From the NCBI GenBank assembly GCA_022848825.1, contig JAJISH010000131.1, positions 1 through 8,052 on the forward strand: DNA of 8,052 nucleotides, given 5' to 3'. Within the stretch, counting starts at the first letter, position 1. Each line of letters starts with the position of its first letter. Below are positions 6,271-8,052 of this stretch, one piece after another. Source of the stretch: Thermoplasmatota archaeon (GTDB lineage Archaea > Thermoplasmatota > Thermoplasmata > RBG-16-68-12 > JAGMCJ01). The notes beneath the pieces were generated by a model that searched no databases, was not told where the DNA came from, and saw only the letters and a program-made list of their open reading frames with translations. A program made the position numbers and the translations under genes.

Positions 6271-6299
6271 CCTTTAACATTGTCTCAGGCAAGCTTAAT
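6271..6299. promoter_or_regulatory. Back-to-back TATA elements of the aminotransferase and Trm9-like genes
   Basis: The 63-bp divergent gap contains ATGTTAAAGG on the minus strand (6280-6271), about 26 bp before the aminotransferase ATG. On the plus strand, AGCTTAATC (6291-6299) lies about 24-30 bp before the methionine codons at 6319 and 6325. Both spacings suit leaderless or near-leaderless transcripts. No further inverted repeat is evident. Confidence 0.4.
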
Positions 6300-6312
6300 C
6301 AGCCTTGAATCC

Positions 6313-6987
6313 ATGCCTATGCGGATGGTCGACCACACATCGAAGGGCAGGACCGCCGAGGTCTTCGACAAGATAGCGGAGCACTTTGACCTCACGAGGA
6401 GGTCGCCCTGGCAGGAGGTCGTGGATTTCGTCGGGTCCCTGGAACCCATGGATCTCGTGGCGGATATCGGCTGCGGGAACGGACGGCACATCCCCTATCT
6501 GGCCGAGAAGGCGGGAAAGGTTCTTGCGGTCGACTTCTCCAGCGAGATGCTATCTGTCGCTGAAAGGAACGTCGACCAGGCCGGGCTTGGCGGGAAGGTG
6601 GTCTTCGTGCTCGCTGACAGCTCCCGCCTGCCGCTCGAAGAGGGCGTTCTTGGCGGGTTCATTTATATCGCGACGCTACATCATTTGCCCACGGAGGCGG
6701 AGAGACTGGTGAGCCTCGAATCCCTGAACCGGTCCTTGAAGAGCGGGTCCAGGGGACTAGTCTCCGTTTGGGCCCTCGACCAGCCCCGCTTCGAGGAGCT
6801 CGCAGAAGCCGCCACGAACGGTGACATCCTCGTGCCCTGGACGATGTCCGACGGCAAGAAGATCGACAGGTTCTACCACCTGTTCCGAGAGGACGAGTTC
6901 AGATCGCTCATCGAGCGGAGCGGACTGGCGGTCGGGAAGCTTCATAGGTCCAGGGACAACTACTTCGCGGAGGTGGTCAGCGATTGA
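6313..6987 (+). CDS. SAM-dependent methyltransferase, Trm9/ALKBH8-like (probable tRNA wobble-uridine methyltransferase)
   Basis: Class I methyltransferase of up to 224 residues. Motif I is VADIGCGNGRHIPYL (49-63), the acidic SAM ribose contact is D74 (AVDFS), D102 is in the ADSSRLPL segment, and TLHHLPT (121-127) follows. Beyond the generic fold it carries Trm9-like features: an N-terminal VFDKIAEHFDLTRRSPW (17-33), then VWALDQP (152-158), DILVPW (171-176), FYHLFREDEF (187-196) and RDNYFAEV (214-221). Yeast Trm9 methylates cm5U to mcm5U at tRNA position 34 together with Trm112; no Trm112 gene is seen here. In-frame ATGs occur at 6313, 6319 and 6325. The TATA at 6291-6299 may favour a later one, but I give the first. 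A very long open frame continues upstream, antisense to the aminotransferase, and is not coding. Fold certainty is high; tRNA specificity is inferred from motifs. Confidence 0.85.
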   Translation: MPMRMVDHTSKGRTAEVFDKIAEHFDLTRRSPWQEVVDFVGSLEPMDLVADIGCGNGRHIPYLAEKAGKVLAVDFSSEMLSVAERNVDQAGLGGKVVFVLADSSRLPLEEGVLGGFIYIATLHHLPTEAERLVSLESLNRSLKSGSRGLVSVWALDQPRFEELAEAATNGDILVPWTMSDGKKIDRFYHLFREDEFRSLIERSGLAVGKLHRSRDNYFAEVVSD

Positions 6988-7018
6988 CATAGTCCAGTTC
7001 TTCTCGGACCTGGTCGGC

Positions 7019-7147
7019 ATGATATTCGCGGACGTCCTCTGCACGTTCGTATTCGTCATTGGCCTGGTTCTCCTCGTGGTGATTGTCGTCGTCGTCCGCA
7101 TCAGAAAGATGCTGAACTGGAAGATATGGTTGCACGGAGGGAAGTAG
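7019..7147 (+). CDS. Small single-pass membrane protein, unknown function
   Basis: A short frame ending in TAG at 7145-7147 encodes, from the ATG at 7019, 42 residues. It has one very hydrophobic helix (about 7-25: CTFVFVIGLVLLVVIVVVV) followed by a basic tail (RIRKMLNWKIWLHGGK), predicting an inside-positive C-terminus. The coding signature (G/C at most third positions) extends upstream to 6983. There an ATT codon sits 5 nt after GGAGGTGGT (6969-6977), the best ribosome binding sequence in the window. Initiation at ATT would give 54 residues and overlap the methyltransferase stop by a few bases, suggesting translational coupling. I list the conventional ATG as the minimal extent. I do not recognise the family, and it could still be a chance open frame, though the helix plus positive-tail layout argues against that. 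Confidence 0.5.
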   Translation: MIFADVLCTFVFVIGLVLLVVIVVVVRIRKMLNWKIWLHGGK

Positions 7148-7212
7148 GCCGGATCTGTCAGTTGGGGAAGCCTTATGGGACGTCAGGAGCTTGTCCGATG
7201 GAGCCGGTTGTC

Positions 7213-7235
7213 CCCGCCTTCTCCGATTAGGCGGG
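7213..7235 (+). terminator. GC-rich stem-loop after the methyltransferase/small-protein unit
   Basis: CCCGCCT (7213-7219) and AGGCGGG (7229-7235) are perfect complements around a 9-nt loop, 66 bp past the small membrane protein stop. No T-run follows, so it is not a classical terminator. It may be an RNA-stability hairpin or a protein site. The structure is seen directly; the role is a guess. Confidence 0.3.
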
Positions 7236-7267
7236 CGCAGGCAAAGAAGACATAATCCCCCGGAGAC

Positions 7268-7377
7268 GGTAGAAGGATATCACAAGGAAACCACAAGGAT
7301 TCCTATAGGATGTATATGGGATGCTTATAGGATGGATATAGGATGGATATAGGATTCTTATGGGATGCTTATAGGAT
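7268..7377. repeat. Tandem array of ten 11-bp units (consensus near GCTTATAGGAT)
   Basis: The tetramer GGAT (GGAA once) recurs at 7275, 7286, 7297, 7308, 7319, 7330, 7341, 7352, 7363 and 7374, exactly every 11 bp. Successive units are GGTAGAAGGAT, ATCACAAGGAA, ACCACAAGGAT, TCCTATAGGAT, GTATATGGGAT, GCTTATAGGAT, GGATATAGGAT, GGATATAGGAT, TCTTATGGGAT and GCTTATAGGAT. The last seven are well matched (TAT-A/G-GGAT core); the first three are degenerate. A 19-bp stretch, TATGGGATGCTTATAGGAT, occurs twice, at 7315-7333 and 7359-7377, four units apart. TAG triplets in the unit interrupt plus-strand reading, so it is not coding. The period is close to one DNA helical turn, so every GGAT faces roughly the same side. 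The array ends about 100 bp before the gcvH TATA box. Confidence 0.92.
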
Positions 7378-7480
7378 TTCAGGGGTAGAATCGAGGTAGG
7401 ATTGGAGCGGATGAGGGGCAGCTCGCCCTCTGGGGAAGGCCCGGTCCGCGGTGAGTAGAGCGCCGCCGCAATGCGAAATC

Positions 7481-7518
7481 AATATATGAAATGGCCACAA
7501 TCCCTTCGTAACCGGTGA
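7481..7518 (+). promoter_or_regulatory. gcvH promoter and ribosome binding site
   Basis: AATATATG at 7481-7488 is a good archaeal TATA box. Counting about 26 bp from its centre puts transcription start near 7511, which leaves a leader of about 13 nt containing GGTGA (7514-7518), 5 nt before the ATG at 7524. Confidence 0.6.
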
Positions 7519-7523
7519 GAGCA

Positions 7524-7907
7524 ATGGCGGAGATTCCCAAGGATCTGAGATACACCAAGAACCACGAATGGGCCCGTCTGGAAGGTACCAGAGTTGTCGT
7601 CGGGATCACGGATTTCGCGCAGAGCGAGCTCACGGACATAGTCTACGTGGAGATGACCCGAGCGGGTGAGCATGTGGACGCTGGAGACGAGATCGCCGTC
7701 GTTGAATCCGTGAAGGCGGTGTCGGAGATATACGCTCCTCTCGCCGGAAGGATAGTCGAGTACAACACCGTTCTCGAAGAGAGCCCCGAGACTATCAACA
7801 AGGCACCCTATGGCGACGGCTGGATCGCGGTAATCGAACTGGATGGGCCCGCGGAACTCGAGAACCTCATGTCCGCCAAGGATTATGCGGGAATCCTGGA
7901 AGAGTAG
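7524..7907 (+). CDS. gcvH: Glycine cleavage system H protein
   Basis: Lipoyl carrier of the glycine cleavage complex. Its lipoyl-lysine arm shuttles the aminomethyl intermediate from the P- to the T-protein and is re-oxidised by the L-protein. The 127-residue length is standard. The protein opens with the family's LRYTKNHEWARLEG (8-21), followed by VGITDFAQSELTDIVYVE. The lipoylation site is in VVESVKAVSEIYAPL, with Lys64 as the attachment residue, and the C-terminal part has the usual NKAPYGDGWIAVIE. I chose ATG 7524 over an in-frame GTG at 7515 because GGTGA (7514-7518) is then at the right distance and would otherwise overlap that start. No gcvT, gcvP or lipoylation gene lies within the window, so the partners must be elsewhere. 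It is preceded by an unusual 11-bp repeat array. Confidence 0.96.
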   Translation: MAEIPKDLRYTKNHEWARLEGTRVVVGITDFAQSELTDIVYVEMTRAGEHVDAGDEIAVVESVKAVSEIYAPLAGRIVEYNTVLEESPETINKAPYGDGWIAVIELDGPAELENLMSAKDYAGILEE

Positions 7908-7945
7908 TCGGATGCTATCCGCTCCCGTCTTCTTCACCAAAAGGA

Positions 7946-7953
7946 ATAACTAT
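7946..7953 (+). promoter_or_regulatory. TATA-like element of tRNA-Arg
   Basis: ATAACTAT lies about 25 bp before the mature 5' end of the tRNA, the distance expected for archaeal tRNA promoters. It is a weak match to a TATA box and is assigned mainly by position, 39 bp after the gcvH stop. Confidence 0.35.
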
Positions 7954-7974
7954 CAGCGGTATGTTTTCAGAGTT

Positions 7975-8049
7975 GGGCTCATAGGGTAGTCTGGATTATC
8001 CTGCAGGCCTTCGGAGCCTGTGACCGGGGTTCGAATCCCCGTGAGCCCG
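7975..8049 (+). tRNA. tRNA-Arg, anticodon UCG
   Basis: A complete 75-nt cloverleaf can be folded by eye. The acceptor is GGGCTCA (7975-7981) with TGAGCCC (8042-8048). The D arm is GGG/CCT, with G18-G19 at 7993-7994 and A20 at 7995. The anticodon stem is CAGGC/GCCTG (8004-8008 with 8016-8020) around the loop CTTCGGA. The T arm is CGGGG/CCCCG with loop TTCGAAT. The anticodon is TCG (8011-8013), reading CGA and probably other CGN codons. A20 is a known arginine identity element. The discriminator is G8049. CCA is not encoded and no intron is present. Confidence 0.94.
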
Positions 8050-8052
8050 TAC

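Larger units (their letters stand above)
7148..7523. other. 376-bp non-coding region upstream of gcvH
   Basis: No gene is supported on either strand between the small membrane protein and gcvH. The region holds a perfect 7-bp stem-loop at 7213-7235, the 11-bp tandem array at 7268-7377, a weak GAGGG/CCCTC hairpin at 7413-7430, and the gcvH promoter at 7481-7488. An isolated CCTTATGGGA at 7171-7180 resembles one array unit but is out of register with it. Confidence 0.6.

Noticed and set aside
5137..6312. A very long plus-strand open frame leading into the Trm9-like methyltransferase, suggesting a 616-residue fusion protein.
   Set aside because: Its first about 390 residues are antisense to the clear PLP aminotransferase, are low-complexity Arg/Glu/Leu-rich, and show no family motif. 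Methyltransferase homology starts only at about 6313.
7268..7377. The 11-bp array considered as a CRISPR array or coding repeat.
   Set aside because: Units are far shorter than CRISPR repeats and there are no spacers or cas genes. The unit length is not a multiple of three and TAG triplets interrupt translation.
7479..7940. A 153-residue minus-strand open frame opposite gcvH.
   Set aside because: It mirrors the H-protein gene, and the sense frame has unmistakable lipoyl-domain motifs.

Overview
The window (8,052 bp, GC-rich) is archaeal chromosome. The evidence is a transcription factor B gene, a TrmB-family winged-helix regulator, an Ogg2-type 8-oxoguanine DNA glycosylase, and AT-rich TATA elements placed about 25-35 bp before several starts. 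Ribosome binding sites of the GGTGA/GGAGG type are also present. Protein content (CtaB, a TrmB-V4R fusion, Ogg2, a Trm9-like methyltransferase, GcvH) suggests a respiring euryarchaeote, possibly Thermoplasmatota. That placement is inference, not a search result.

Layout. 1-96 (+) is the 3' end of an unidentified gene, convergent with and overlapping by 4 bp a heme O synthase/UbiA prenyltransferase gene (93-956, -). A compact divergent promoter separates that from a rubrerythrin-rubredoxin operon (1025-1525 and 1534-1695, +). Convergent to this operon is a small Nfu-type Fe-S carrier gene (1767-1994, -). It is divergent from a TrmB-like regulator with a C-terminal V4R domain (2102-3301, +), which overlaps tail-to-tail a TFB gene (3285-4217, -). 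A 296-bp spacer with several inverted repeats precedes ogg2 (4514-5170, +). Ogg2 converges on a fold-type I aminotransferase (5176-6249, -), which is divergent from a Trm9-like methyltransferase (6313-6987, +) and a tiny membrane protein (about 6983/7019-7147, +). A 376-bp non-coding region (7148-7523) carries an 11-bp tandem array. It is followed by gcvH (7524-7907, +) and tRNA-Arg(UCG) (7975-8049, +).

How it fits together. The first 5 kb has an oxygen and oxidative-stress flavour: heme O synthesis for a terminal oxidase, peroxide reduction (rubrerythrin plus rubredoxin), Fe-S cluster delivery (Nfu), 8-oxoG repair, and a cysteine-rich V4R regulator that could sense redox state or metal. The regulator has a near-perfect operator-like inverted repeat (TGTCAC-N8-GTGACA) abutting its own TATA box. 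A one-mismatch copy with the same spacing lies in the TFB/ogg2 spacer. The most unusual non-coding element is the array of about ten 11-bp units (consensus near GCTTATAGGAT) at 7268-7377, in strict 11-bp register upstream of gcvH.
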